Source: Asterochloris sp. CNOR1 (Eukaryota; Chlorophyta; Trebouxiophyceae; Trebouxiales; Trebouxiaceae). From it: 64,000 nt of DNA. A model generated the notes under the pieces. The model did no database searches and was not told where the DNA came from. It saw nothing but the letters and a program-made list of their open reading frames with translations. Of the stretch, positions 1-9,800 are shown piece after piece (the stretch's first letter is position 1; each line of letters opens with the position of its first letter). A program made the translations under genes and the position numbers. The stretch lies in the NCBI GenBank assembly GCA_963969365.1, contig OZ017746.1:558001-622000 (forward strand), read 5' to 3'.

Positions 1-265
1 GCTCATGCTTGTAGCCCTGACTTGTGGCCAGGGGTTCACAAAGCACAAGCTTGAGGTGCAGGTGGCAGGCGCGTACATAAACCTAAACTACAACCGGGAT
101 GGGTCATCAACCACCAGAACTGGGGCTGAGCCCTGAGCTGAAAGAGGCATGGCACACCTGAGAACATACCTGAGTGACACAGAGACTCCCGGCGTCCCGA
201 GGCCTTACGTATCTCGCCTGATTTACTCTTAACCTTAACAAACCACTGCGGCTGCTAGCTGCATC

Positions 266-1220
266 TCACGCCTGTCTTGAGAGCCCAACAGCCTGCAACT
301 GAGGTAGACAGACTTGCCTCCAAGCGTGAATGCGCCCTTCCATTTTTCTGTGCCGCTTGAGCTTCGATTGCAACAACTCCTCCCCTGTGATGGGGCAGCA
401 CCCCTTGTCAGCCACAAAGCTCTTGATCCGCTCCTTTTCAAAACACTGGTCTGTCTGGACCAAGACAACGGGCTGCATGGCAAACAAGGGTCCAATGTCA
501 GGTTCCAGTTGCCAACAGCTCACTGGCATGGTAGACAGGCGCTGCGAAAGCCTGCTATTCGGCAGTCTTGCATGAGCACATCCGGGACGGCGGGGACACT
601 GCCAAGTCCAGGAGGCAAGCTTTGCAGGGCAGGCAGCAACCTGAGCCCTAAGCTGCAGAGTTCAGCATGCAGCAATCTTGCTTTGCAGTACGCCATGCAA
701 GTGGGTGCTGTGTGGGGACTGCACTGGCCAGGCGGCAGGCAGGTGGGCTGGTCACCTTGAGCATGAGCTTCCTGGCGGAGAGGGGGCAGCAGAGCTCGCT
801 GGGAGGCACTGGCAGCTCCTGCTGGTCCCTTGGCTGGCACTCGAACTTGTCATGCTTGTTCAGCAGGGCCTTGATGTTCAGAACGCGTGCAGAGTCCCAG
901 ATGGCAGGGTGGCCAACCATGCTGATCTGAGAGTCGCCCTTGCGCAGAAACAGAGATCAGGATTGGCTGCAGGCCAATTGTAGCAAGCCGCGTGAAACCT
1001 GAACTATGGTAGAGATTTTCATGAAAAGCTGCACAGGAGCAGCTGCCTGCGATCTGACCTCTGCAAAAGGCAGCAACGGCCATGCCTTGCAAAGTGAGAT
1101 GGATGGGCTGCAAGTCTCACCTTTCACTGGCTGAGCGTCGAGCTCAGCCTCGACACTGTGTGATTTGGCAGCTTCTGCCTTTCTGCATGAGGGGATCGCG
1201 AACGCGTCCAGCTTTATCAT
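266..1220 (-). CDS. U-box domain protein (probable E3 ubiquitin ligase), exon structure incomplete
   Basis: Two exons are clear. The first, about 932-756, reads through DSARVLNIKALLNKHDKFEC and ends with CCPLSARKLMLK at an AAG/GTGACC donor. The second starts at 472 after a CATGCAG acceptor and continues PVVLVQTDQCFEKERIKSF then CCPITGEEL. Joined in phase 0 they give a U-box: CPL-x-KLM, a PVVL-QT strand, and a CPITGEEL closing loop. U-boxes are zinc-free RING folds that bind E2 enzymes, so ubiquitin ligase or co-chaperone work is likely. The C-terminus is uncertain. Reading straight on gives a stop at 266, but there is also a textbook GC-type donor (AG/GCAAGT) near 320. A candidate first exon (1220-1121, MIKLDAFAIPSCRK...) has a good GTGAGA donor, but its phase does not join directly to the next exon, so an exon is missing or it does not belong. 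No particular U-box subfamily is recognised. Confidence 0.5.
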
Positions 1221-1360
1221 CAATAAAATTAGATCCAATAAATGCATGTGAGTCTTGGGTTGCAAGTAGGGAGTAGCATATGGCTACACTTCATCTGCAT
1301 GCATGAGGACCAGATGATGGGAATGAAATGGAAGGATGGCAGTTCAGTCACACAAGTCTG

Positions 1361-3273
1361 CTAGATCCGCAAGTATGGAGTCACAACGGCTTTGTCAAAC
1401 CAGTCCAGGGTGAAGTGCATGTGCATCCCAGGAGCATCTGCCCTGATCAGCCGCCCACTTTCTTGGAGCTCCTTCAGGCCAATCCAGTCCTCCTGTAGGT
1501 GTCACAAGTCAGAGGCTCAGACTGCAGCACATGTCACGTGCAGCACAGTGCAAAACAGACCGGAGCTCACCTGGTAAAGCTGTGTGTCTTCCATAGGCTG
1601 CAAAGTGCTGCCATTGAAGTAGCCGAACCAGGCAGAGTCTCGCGGCACCACCAGGAGATCGTCAGTGAAGCGGAAGAGCACCAGCTTGTCCAGCGACTGT
1701 AAGTTTTTCTTGTACTGCTCATTCTTGGCGGCGCGCTCGTTGTTGAGGTCTGCCAGGAATACATTTGAGGACACATACTTGTCATAGTGAAAGGGGTCCT
1801 GCAGCCGAGCAAGCAGCTTGAAGGCTATCTATCATGTGCTGCACTTGGCGGCCTACAGGTTGGTAGCCCACAGCAGTGGCCTGCAGATCACTGGCATACA
1901 GCGTTGTGCCAGGACGCTGCAAGGCGTCCAGCCACAGCTGAGCTCAGCAGCCTGGCCTAGCGTGCCGTGCCGCACTGAGCTGCAGTGCACTGCGCCATCC
2001 AACATATAGATGCTGCAGTGCAATGGGTCTGCAACCTCTCAACCAGCGCTGCTGATGATCCGGGAGCCTGCAGGCAAGCTGGTTTGCAGCGCAGCACCAG
2101 TGTGCGCCTGACTGCTCTGCTGGGCCGTTTCAGAAAGCCATGTGCACAACAGGTCTTTCCCCTGCACACTGCAGCACTGCCCAGGTCAGCAACCAGGCCA
2201 GCTCTTCACCGACACTGACTACTGCCCAGAGTGCCCACCTTGAAGTACTGTGCCTGCACAATGTGGTTCCGGACCCAGGGCAGGTAGGCGCCAAAGCCCA
2301 ACAGGCGCTGCATGGTCCTGCACGCAGCTGAGGGGGCGTAGCCAGTCCCCGGGCTCCAGCAGGTGGGCACACTCATGATGCCCTGGTGCTGGCCCCCCAG
2401 GGTGACCAGGGTGTGCATGTGGGGCCCGGTGTGCTGGCAGCGCTCCAGCACCGCGCGGATGAACTGCCCGCCCTGGGAGAACCCCACGGCGTTGAAGCCG
2501 CCGGCCAGCTCTGGCGTCTGTGCCAGGTGCTTGCAGACGGTTGCCACCTGCACTGGACTGGGGCTGTGTCAGATCGAAGCCTGCAGATGGACGAAGGGGA
2601 TGACAGTCTGCATGCCTCTGGCGCAGTGCTTGCTGGTGGTGGAAGCCTGAGGCACATGGCCACCAGGTCACAAGTGCAGAGCGTGCGACAGGCCTCCTGG
2701 CAAGCTCATGTGGGTGCAAGGAGCTGCCAAACCCCTCTGCAGCGGGCTGCTCCGCAATGCGTCTGGACAGTGGTGATGTGTTTGCAGCTCAAGTGACACC
2801 TGAGAATTGAGATCGCCGAAGTAGCCTGAGAACGTGTCAGCAGCCATGCCAGATCCAGTCGCAATGCTGTACACAAAGACGCCTGTAGGCACAACAGCTT
2901 GAGTGCCTGATCTGGTCAAGTGTCCAAGCATGTCGCCAGAGCAGGCCCTGCCTGGGTTGGTGCTGCGCAGATGGTCTGCCACGGCTCCGATGCTCCAGTC
3001 CGCGCAGCAGCTGTCCCCCATGCCGTGCCAGAGCACCACTGGCAGCTGCGATGTGCTGCCATTAGTGGCAGCAGGTCTCAGTTTCTGCTGCGCTTCAAGA
3101 TATGGCCTGTTCATGGCTCTGATGCCCTGAGCTGCTGCCACCCAAACACCTAGACAGGTCAAGCCTGCTACACAAAACCAGTGTCTTCTCCTTTTTGTTC
3201 TGGTGAGGCTAGGAGAAACAGACTGCTCTTCTGCCTCTGAGAGGCGCTCGTAAGTCATGTTGGGAGCCATCAT
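1361..3273 (-). CDS. PPT1: Palmitoyl-protein thioesterase (PPT1 family)
   Basis: Five exons: 3273-2952, 2882-2800, 2547-2239, 1798-1571, 1492-1361. Phases close exactly to give 357 residues, against 306 for human PPT1. The enzyme removes fatty acyl groups from S-acylated proteins, normally in the lysosome or vacuole. Landmarks: LPVVLWHGMGDSCC (oxyanion region), nucleophile Ser159 in GFSQGGQF, LGGQHQG, acid Asp285 in RFTDD, and catalytic His338 in PGMHMHF. The whole catalytic triad is therefore present. The extra N-terminus holds a basic RTKRRR stretch and a hydrophobic segment (FCVAGLTCLGVWVAAA, residues about 34-49), so the protein may be a signal-anchored membrane enzyme rather than soluble. 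The start is the first ATG of the exon (a second ATG follows directly). Intron 1 uses a GC donor (CCAG/GCAGGG at 2951). The start codon is 90 bases from the divergent PREY gene. Confidence 0.93.
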
Positions 3274-3362
3274 TCTGTCGGAGCAAAGAAAGAAAGGGAC
3301 CCATTGCCTCAATGGACACGATGTGAGAGCTTCTTCAGCAGTGCCAAAGGTTCACTTTCATC
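3274..3362. promoter_or_regulatory. Short divergent intergenic gap between PPT and PREY
   Basis: Only 89 bases separate the two start codons, which point away from each other. The 5' leaders and core promoters of both genes must lie here or overlap the neighbouring transcript. No TATA box is seen. This is positional inference only. Confidence 0.35.
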
Positions 3363-3776
3363 ATGGTCATGAGCACTGCTGCCAGGCAGATGGCTGCCCA
3401 AAGCTGCAGGGTGAGAGTCTTGCAGGAGCACACAATGGCCAGTGTCGCAGCACATGAGTACTGGCCTCATCTGCAGGCGGCAATCAGGGAAATGAGCACC
3501 CAGACGCAGTCGGGGCTAGGAGGGATGTTGTCCCCAGACAGCTTGTCGTCACTGGTCTGCCCCCTATCAAAGGCACCACTCAGGTCTGCCAAACACCCCT
3601 CGGGCTGCTGTCCATCCCTGACAATTTGGGTCACTGATCCAGGCTGTTGCTGCAGGCTCAATGCAACAGCAGATGAGCTGATCTGTGATGAGCTGGGAGT
3701 GGCATACCCTATTATCAATGGCATCCCCAGATTGATTCCCACTGAAGGCAGAGTGCTTGTTGCAGACAGCAGGTGA
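3363..3776 (+). CDS. PREY: PREY-like (Trm112p-domain) small protein
   Basis: Two exons, 3363-3583 and 3656-3776, give 113 residues, close to the 114 of human PREY (PYURF). The core LVCPLSKAPLR joins across an AG/G phase-2 intron to DELICDELGVAYPI and NGIPRLIP, the characteristic PREY/Trm112-like signature. In animals the mitochondrial form stabilises SAM-dependent methyltransferases of ubiquinone and complex I biogenesis. Whether this one is mitochondrial is inferred; the first 60 residues lack acidic clusters and could be a presequence. The first ATG of the open frame (3363) is used, but in-frame ATGs at 3369 and 3435 are alternatives. The C-terminal few residues could change, because AGCAG/GTGATT just before the stop is a possible donor. 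It is divergently paired with PPT. Confidence 0.85.
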   Translation: MVMSTAARQMAAQSCRVRVLQEHTMASVAAHEYWPHLQAAIREMSTQTQSGLGGMLSPDSLSSLVCPLSKAPLRSAKHPSGCCPSLTIWVTDPGCCCRLNATADELICDELGVAYPIINGIPRLIPTEGRVLVADSR

Positions 3777-4191
3777 TTGTCACGGTGTCTCACACGCTAG
3801 TCCCCCCCTTTTCAGCTGAAGATGCATTTTCCCCCCTGTCCCAGAAAGCAGCTGATGGCTGGTCTCTCAGGCAGGGCAACTCCAAAGGTCCTCATCAACA
3901 CAACGCTTCACTCTGCTTCAAAGTCTGGCCTGCTGACCCTGCTGTGTGATGGTCATCTCATGCACTCATCAACACAGGGGAACATGCTGACAAAAGTTTT
4001 CACAGATGCACTTGTCTTCGTCCTGCAGCTGCTAGTCTGCCTGCAAGGTGAACACTTCCTTGCCACAGAGCAACGTTGTTATGTGCCTGGTTAGTTTGAC
4101 CAGATCATCACTTTTGACCTCCAAGCTAGCTTTCAGCATTCCATGCATCAATGACACACTCTGCAGCATACAGTTCGGACCCAGTTCTGTG
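3777..4191. other. Intergenic, no gene seen
   Basis: This stretch lies between the PREY stop and the chosen HAD start. An open frame continues upstream of the HAD start to an ATG at 4081, so part of 4081-4191 could be coding leader. Nothing else was recognised. Confidence 0.4.
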
Positions 4192-6739
4192 ATGCAGCGT
4201 GTACGCTGCAACATGACTTCGCCAGGGTGCTCCGCAGCATTCAGAAGGCCCCATGTGCAGTCTGCTAGTGGCGGGCTCTTCAGGCCCTTGCACAGACAGA
4301 GCACACAGAAGCCCAGCTTGCCAAGGTGCCGCCATGGGCACAGAGAATCTCTACAGATGGTCTCTGCAGGCCCCAGCGATGTATTTGTTTTAGACTTTGA
4401 CGGTGTCATTGTGGACTCAGAGCCAGAGGCAAACAGCAAAGAACACATGTTCCCAGCAGCAGTGCTCGGCTGCACCTGCAGGAACCTGCATTCCTCCTGC
4501 AGGTGTCGAGCTCTGCCCTGGATGCCTGCAAGGAGTACTGGCCCAATCAGTTTGGCAGCCTCCAAGGCACACAGGAGGAGGAGCTCAGGCAGCGCCTGCG
4601 GGACGCAAGGCCTGTGCTTGTCAGTGCGGCCGATGCGATGGTTCATGTGAGCCGGCAGTGCTGATAGCCCTGAGTGCTTCAGCGCCGGTGCTGCTCCAGC
4701 TCAGTCCAGTGGCTTGGCTGTGCATGAGCAATGGTGGATGTCTTTAAAGGCATGCCCTCACGTCTGCCTGCCCTGCAGGCTCGCCTGCCGCTGGAAGATC
4801 CCAACAGCCTCGCTGAGATCCTTGCGAGTGAGTTGCTTCAACTCTGTGCACTGGCCTGCAGCTGCAGGGACCCTTGTGGTGCATGAGTGACAATGAGTTG
4901 GCAGCCCTGCCCATCCTTGCGCATTACTTGCAGGTTGGGATTCTGTGCTGCCAGCCTCTCTGGAGCAGTGGGGCGAGAGCTTTGACAGGTTGACAACGGC
5001 TGTGGAGAAGCGGCGGGCTGACCTGTGGCAGCAAAGCAAGGTGACCCATTTCCTATGCTGGGCAGCCAGCTCACATTGGGCACACCCCCAAAGCCAGGCT
5101 GGGCCTTGGTGCCCAGAGATATTTCTGAGCAGTTATCATGCAGACGCACCCAATGTGCTACAACCAGAGGCGAACACGCCCTCCTGCATTTGGATGTCTA
5201 CTGATCTTCAAAAGCATCATCTGCACAAGGGATCACGTTTTTGTGTTGGTAGGGTGATGAGTGCACCGCTCTGCTCAGAGCCGCCTGCTTCCTGCGTGCA
5301 GGATGCCTGGGTGCAGTCCAACAAGCTCTACCCCGGCCTGAAAGTGGTCCTGCTGCAGTGCCAGTACCCCTGGTGCGCATAAATTGCCCTTGGCTGCTGG
5401 AATGTTGAGCACCTGGCAGAACATGTGATGCAATGACTGATCCCAGTTTTGGGCAAGCAGCTGCTATGAAGCAGGCCGCTCTGCTCTGTGGTGCACATCC
5501 TGTACAGCGCACTGCAATATATGCGCCTACCAAGCTAGGTAGAGAGGTCTGTAGGGAGGACTTAAAAAAGTGCTCTGCATGGCCTGCGCCCACATGCAAT
5601 CCGGGCAGTGGCGCGCAGTGGTGCTGAAGAGGTGCAGCATAGGTGCTGCGATGGTCCTGTATGATGTAATGCCATACCTTCTGTAGATGCAAAGAGGCCG
5701 ATCTTCATGCTGGTGCCCTTCTGCAAACAACAGTTCGCTTACAAGCTCTAGCACTCTGAGTTCAGGAGGGGCCCTGTGCCAGCAACCTGGATGGTTAAGC
5801 TCTTTGCTTCCTTTCGTTGCAGGTACCTGGTCACCAGCAAGCAGCCGCACCGTGTGTCCCTGCTCATGGAGGGCCTGCTGGGCATGGAGTGGCCACAGGA
5901 CTCGCCCAGGTGAGCACTGTAGGGCAGGCAGCACGATCATTTGGTGTAGTTGACATGCGCAAGCACAAAGTGTGTTGAGGCAGTAGGCAGCAAATGCAGC
6001 ACCTTGAGCTCTGCAAGCTGCACACAGCAGGGGTCCTCCCAAGCGCCTGATAGGGCAACAGCAGGCATCTGCTGTCTGGAGCTATCGCACTTTGTGCTCG
6101 TCTTCCTTGGGGCATCAAGCTTCCTGGCTGCAGGATGTATGCGGCTGCAATTCCGCCCAATGAAAAGAAGATCGAGGCTCTCAAGTGAGGACAGGCTCTT
6201 CTTCCTGCTTACCTAGGCAGCTTTGTCGAGGTGCCAGCTGTCTGCAGGAGCATCTGTGAGAAGCCTTCGGTGAGGGGCACCAAGGCAAAAGTGCACTTTG
6301 TGGATGACAGGGTGGAAACTTGCAGAGCAGTGAGCGAGTGCCCAGAGCTGAAGGCTGTCAGTGTGTACATGGCAGACTGGTGGGTCTCAAGCTGCTGAGC
6401 AGCACTGTGTGGTTCTCCTCCGGCATGCTGGTCCTGGGTACATAGAAGCTAACCAGACTGTCTGCCGTGAAGGGGCTACAGTTCAGCGCACATGAAGGAA
6501 GAAGGCAGCGCCCTCAAGGGTGTCACCATGATCAACTTGAAACAGTTCAAGGAGCTGATTCAGTGGGCTATTCTGATGGGGGGTGAGCAGTGCTTGTGGT
6601 CTTCTGCTTTGCCAAAACTTCTGAGCTGCAGATGCTCAAGTCTATGGCTGCCGCTTCCACCTGCAAGTCTTTACGTTGCAGCGTGCTCATAGCTGTTGCA
6701 CTCCTTGCAGTTGATGATGGGTGCGGAGAAGTTAACTGA
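4192..6739 (+). CDS. HAD-superfamily hydrolase, possibly plastid-targeted
   Basis: Ten exons: 4192-4428, 4503-4646, 4779-4827, 4934-5040, 5302-5372, 5823-5909, 6134-6184, 6248-6379, 6473-6582, 6711-6739. They give 338 residues with all phases matching. HAD motif I is DFDGVIVDSEPE (nucleophile Asp68, acid/base Asp70). The motif II Thr lies in YLVTSKQP (Thr207) and motif IV is HFVDDRVET (Asp268, Asp269). The order and the VDSEPEVSSSA junction resemble plant and cyanobacterial HAD proteins annotated as phosphoglycolate-phosphatase-like, but the substrate cannot be named. Residues 1-55 are basic and Ser/Arg-rich with few acids, like a chloroplast transit peptide. An in-frame ATG at 4081 would make it longer. 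Intron 1 must use a GC donor (AGAG/GCAAAC), since no GT fits the conserved junction. The gene is tail-to-tail with the F-box gene, 129 bases apart. Confidence 0.85.
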
Positions 6740-6868
6740 GGAGGCTACCTGATTTTGTTCCATAGTAGTACATAAGTTGCTTAGAAGCCAGAAGTAGCGT
6801 AATTTGAGTTTAAAACTGCATGAGCTCAGGTGCACCATTGCTGCATGGCTCATGTAAGGACAAAAAGC

Positions 6869-9800
6869 TCAGTCAATGAATTCACAGAAATCACACCCAA
6901 TATAAGGCATATTGCTGAGGACTAAGGCATTGGGTGCCAGGATGGACTGCTTGCTGCACACCCACATGCGCCGAGACACAGACCTGCCGGGGTCTACAAG
7001 TATGCGCCAGCCCACATTGGCATACGGCTCTACTGTGCTGCCTGTCCTGAGGACTGCTAGCCTGCTGCAGTGGCACAGAGGGGGCCCCTCCTCAAAGTGG
7101 GGGCAGTGGCCTGTGATGGTCAACTCTGTCCGAGGGCCCGGCCCCATTCCTATCTCTGTGGCAGAGATGAGATGGTGAGCTAGCTCTCCTGGGCGCAAGC
7201 TGCCCCACCACAGCACACAGCTGAGCAGGGGTGGGGCCATGGCGCCGTAGCGCTGCTGGGGCCGTCGGTCCAGTGTGACATTGGGCACCTGCCTGCAGAG
7301 CAGAGGACCACCCATGCAGTCAAGCTGCGGGGCTAGGCTTGAGGCTGTCGTGGCAGCAGAGATGTCTGACTTGGCACAGCATGCCCTTGAGGCAGCAGGC
7401 TTGCTTGATAACGAAGAGCGTCCGTCTCAGACAGGTAGCATTGGCACCCACCTGATCAGGGAGCCGTCTGCTTGATGCAGTATCAGCAGCGTGCCCACCG
7501 CGCATGCCACTGCCACTGATCCCGATGCGGGTGACAGGAAGGAGGGTTCGCGTACAGCCCTGCGCCAGACAGGCCTGACACAAGCCGCATCTTGCGGCTC
7601 TGCACCAGTGCTGGAAGTGGCTGACTCAGCAGCCACCCCAGCAGAGCTGGGGCTGCCGTCATGGAGCTGGCAGGGCGCAGCTGTGCCAGAGAGCACGGCA
7701 AAGCAGGCCACGCTGTCAGTACAGGCCTCCTGCGCCCGAGCTTCCCGGCATCCAGTGGCCTGGCCAGGAGCTGCAGCACCAGGCAGGCTGGAGGCTGCTG
7801 TCGCGGGCAGGTGCTGGTCAATGGCAAAGGGTTGGCCATGCCTGTCCAGCATGCGCCGCATGGCTGAGCTGCCAGTGGCCGGGGCGGCCCAGTCAGCGAC
7901 CAGCCCCTGCCCAGGGGGATGTGCCATCCTGTCCAGCACAGGAATGGAGCGCTGGCTGGGGGATCGGGAACTTTGGCCGTGGTGCTGTGGCTCCCACTCT
8001 GCAGGGTACAGGTGGCAACGTGCTGTGGAGGCAGGGCTGCATGCGTTTGGCTTGGGGTGCACCATGTCAGGCAGGGGCAGAATCACTCATGGCTGGCCAG
8101 GCAGGAGCAGGATCAATCATGTCAGGGAGAAACAGAGATGAGTGAAGAGGGTCAGACAGTCACACACGGGGTGAAAGCCTGGGCAGCACAGAAAGCCTGC
8201 CTAGCCATGTGCCGGAAAGCCTGCCTAGCCAGGTGCGGGTGCTAGAACAGACATGTGCCAGCCTTTGGCTCGCCAGGTGCAGGAGGCCCTCCTGAGGCTT
8301 GGGTCCGTAACCCAGCTGTCAACACATCAACAGGTCATCAGTGTAGATGCCGACCCACCTGGCTGCCCCAACCTGCCTGACCCTGGCCGCGCCCTATTTG
8401 TACTCCCCTCCCTGCTGCCCCCACCCAGGGGCTTGTCCAGGCTGCTGCGTGTACTGCCAGCCGCACTGCTGCCACTGGAGCCCCCTCCCAGGCTGGAGTG
8501 GCGCGTTCGCAGGCGCCCTAGCGCAGCTGACAGGACGTCAGGCTGCTGGGCACTAGACGCTGAGCTGGGCCCCGCAGCTGGGGCCGCTGCCTCCTGGTGC
8601 TGCTGAAAGGGGGACATGGGTGGGGTTGTTGCTGGCAGCCGCCCTGGCGCAGTTTCAGCACCCTGCTGCTGCGCAGGCGGCGGCTGCTCAGGGCTGCCGC
8701 CGACAGCTTGAGCAGCCGGCAGCAGGCGGAGCCTCCGTTGGTGGTCACCAGGGGAGCCGTCTGTGATGCAGCCGCTGATGGAGGCGGATGTCTGAGCAAC
8801 AGCAGCAGGCTCTGGCGGCAGCGCAGCTCTAGGCTGCTGGGCTGGGCCACCTTCCATTGGCTGCTCCAGCTCAGCTGAGGCGCTGCTGCCAGCAGGGACG
8901 GGGCCGACAATGGCATACATAAAAACAACATCTCCGGTGGGGCCGTGAGCCTGCTGCTCTTCATGGGGATGGCTGCTGGGCTGGCGCAGGCTGGGACTGA
9001 CGTCGACAGGGGAGTCATGGGAAGACTGCGGGCGACCTGCTTCTGCTTGTTGCTCAGTCGCCTGGTGGCCCCTGTTGAGCTCTGTGGGGCTGCACCCATC
9101 CCACGCAACAGACAGCTGCCTGACAGGCCCATGGAGGCTGCAGCGCCAGGTCACTGACCAGCGCAGCCGCTGGTCTGGGTCAGGGGCAGCCACCTGCACC
9201 AATGCAAGACCGCCGCAGCGGCCACCAATCGCTAGCGTGAAAGGCCGCGTCTTTGCGTCATTCAGCCTGCAGCCACCACTGAGCAGCATCAGCTGCGTTC
9301 AGTGTCAGGGGAGTGCAAGGCAGGCCATTGAGACCGCCAGCATCTGTGCGCCACAGGGCGCTTTCCAACACCATGACTGATTGGCGGGATGTAGTCATGC
9401 ACGCTCACCCAGAGGTGCTCCACATGGCCAGGGAGCGCACTTGGTCACCACTGCCAGCATTCTCAGCGCCCAGGAGACTGGCAATCTGCTCAACTGACAG
9501 CGTCAGCCCCGGCTGAGACGAAGTAACCAGTGCATACCATACAAACACCTGCCAGGGGCAGGGCAACAAGGTGTAATATTGCAAACCACAGCAGTCCAGC
9601 CAATGCTATTTGATGGGCATAAAGTGCCCATCAAGCTGCCAGCACAACATGAAGCGGCAGACATGTGGCAGAGTGCAGCTCCAGAGGGAAGCATGCTGAA
9701 GGTGATCCCTCACAAACATATCGTCCACAGCAAAGATTGAGGTGCTGGGTGCAGTGTCTGCACTGCTCTCAGACTCTGCTGCAGCAGGTCTGGCACCCAG

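Noticed and set aside
8327-9289. A 320-codon minus-strand frame as an independent gene
   Set aside because: It starts at an AG acceptor with stops just upstream and its first strand-like segment continues the F-box gene. It is better explained as one exon of that gene.
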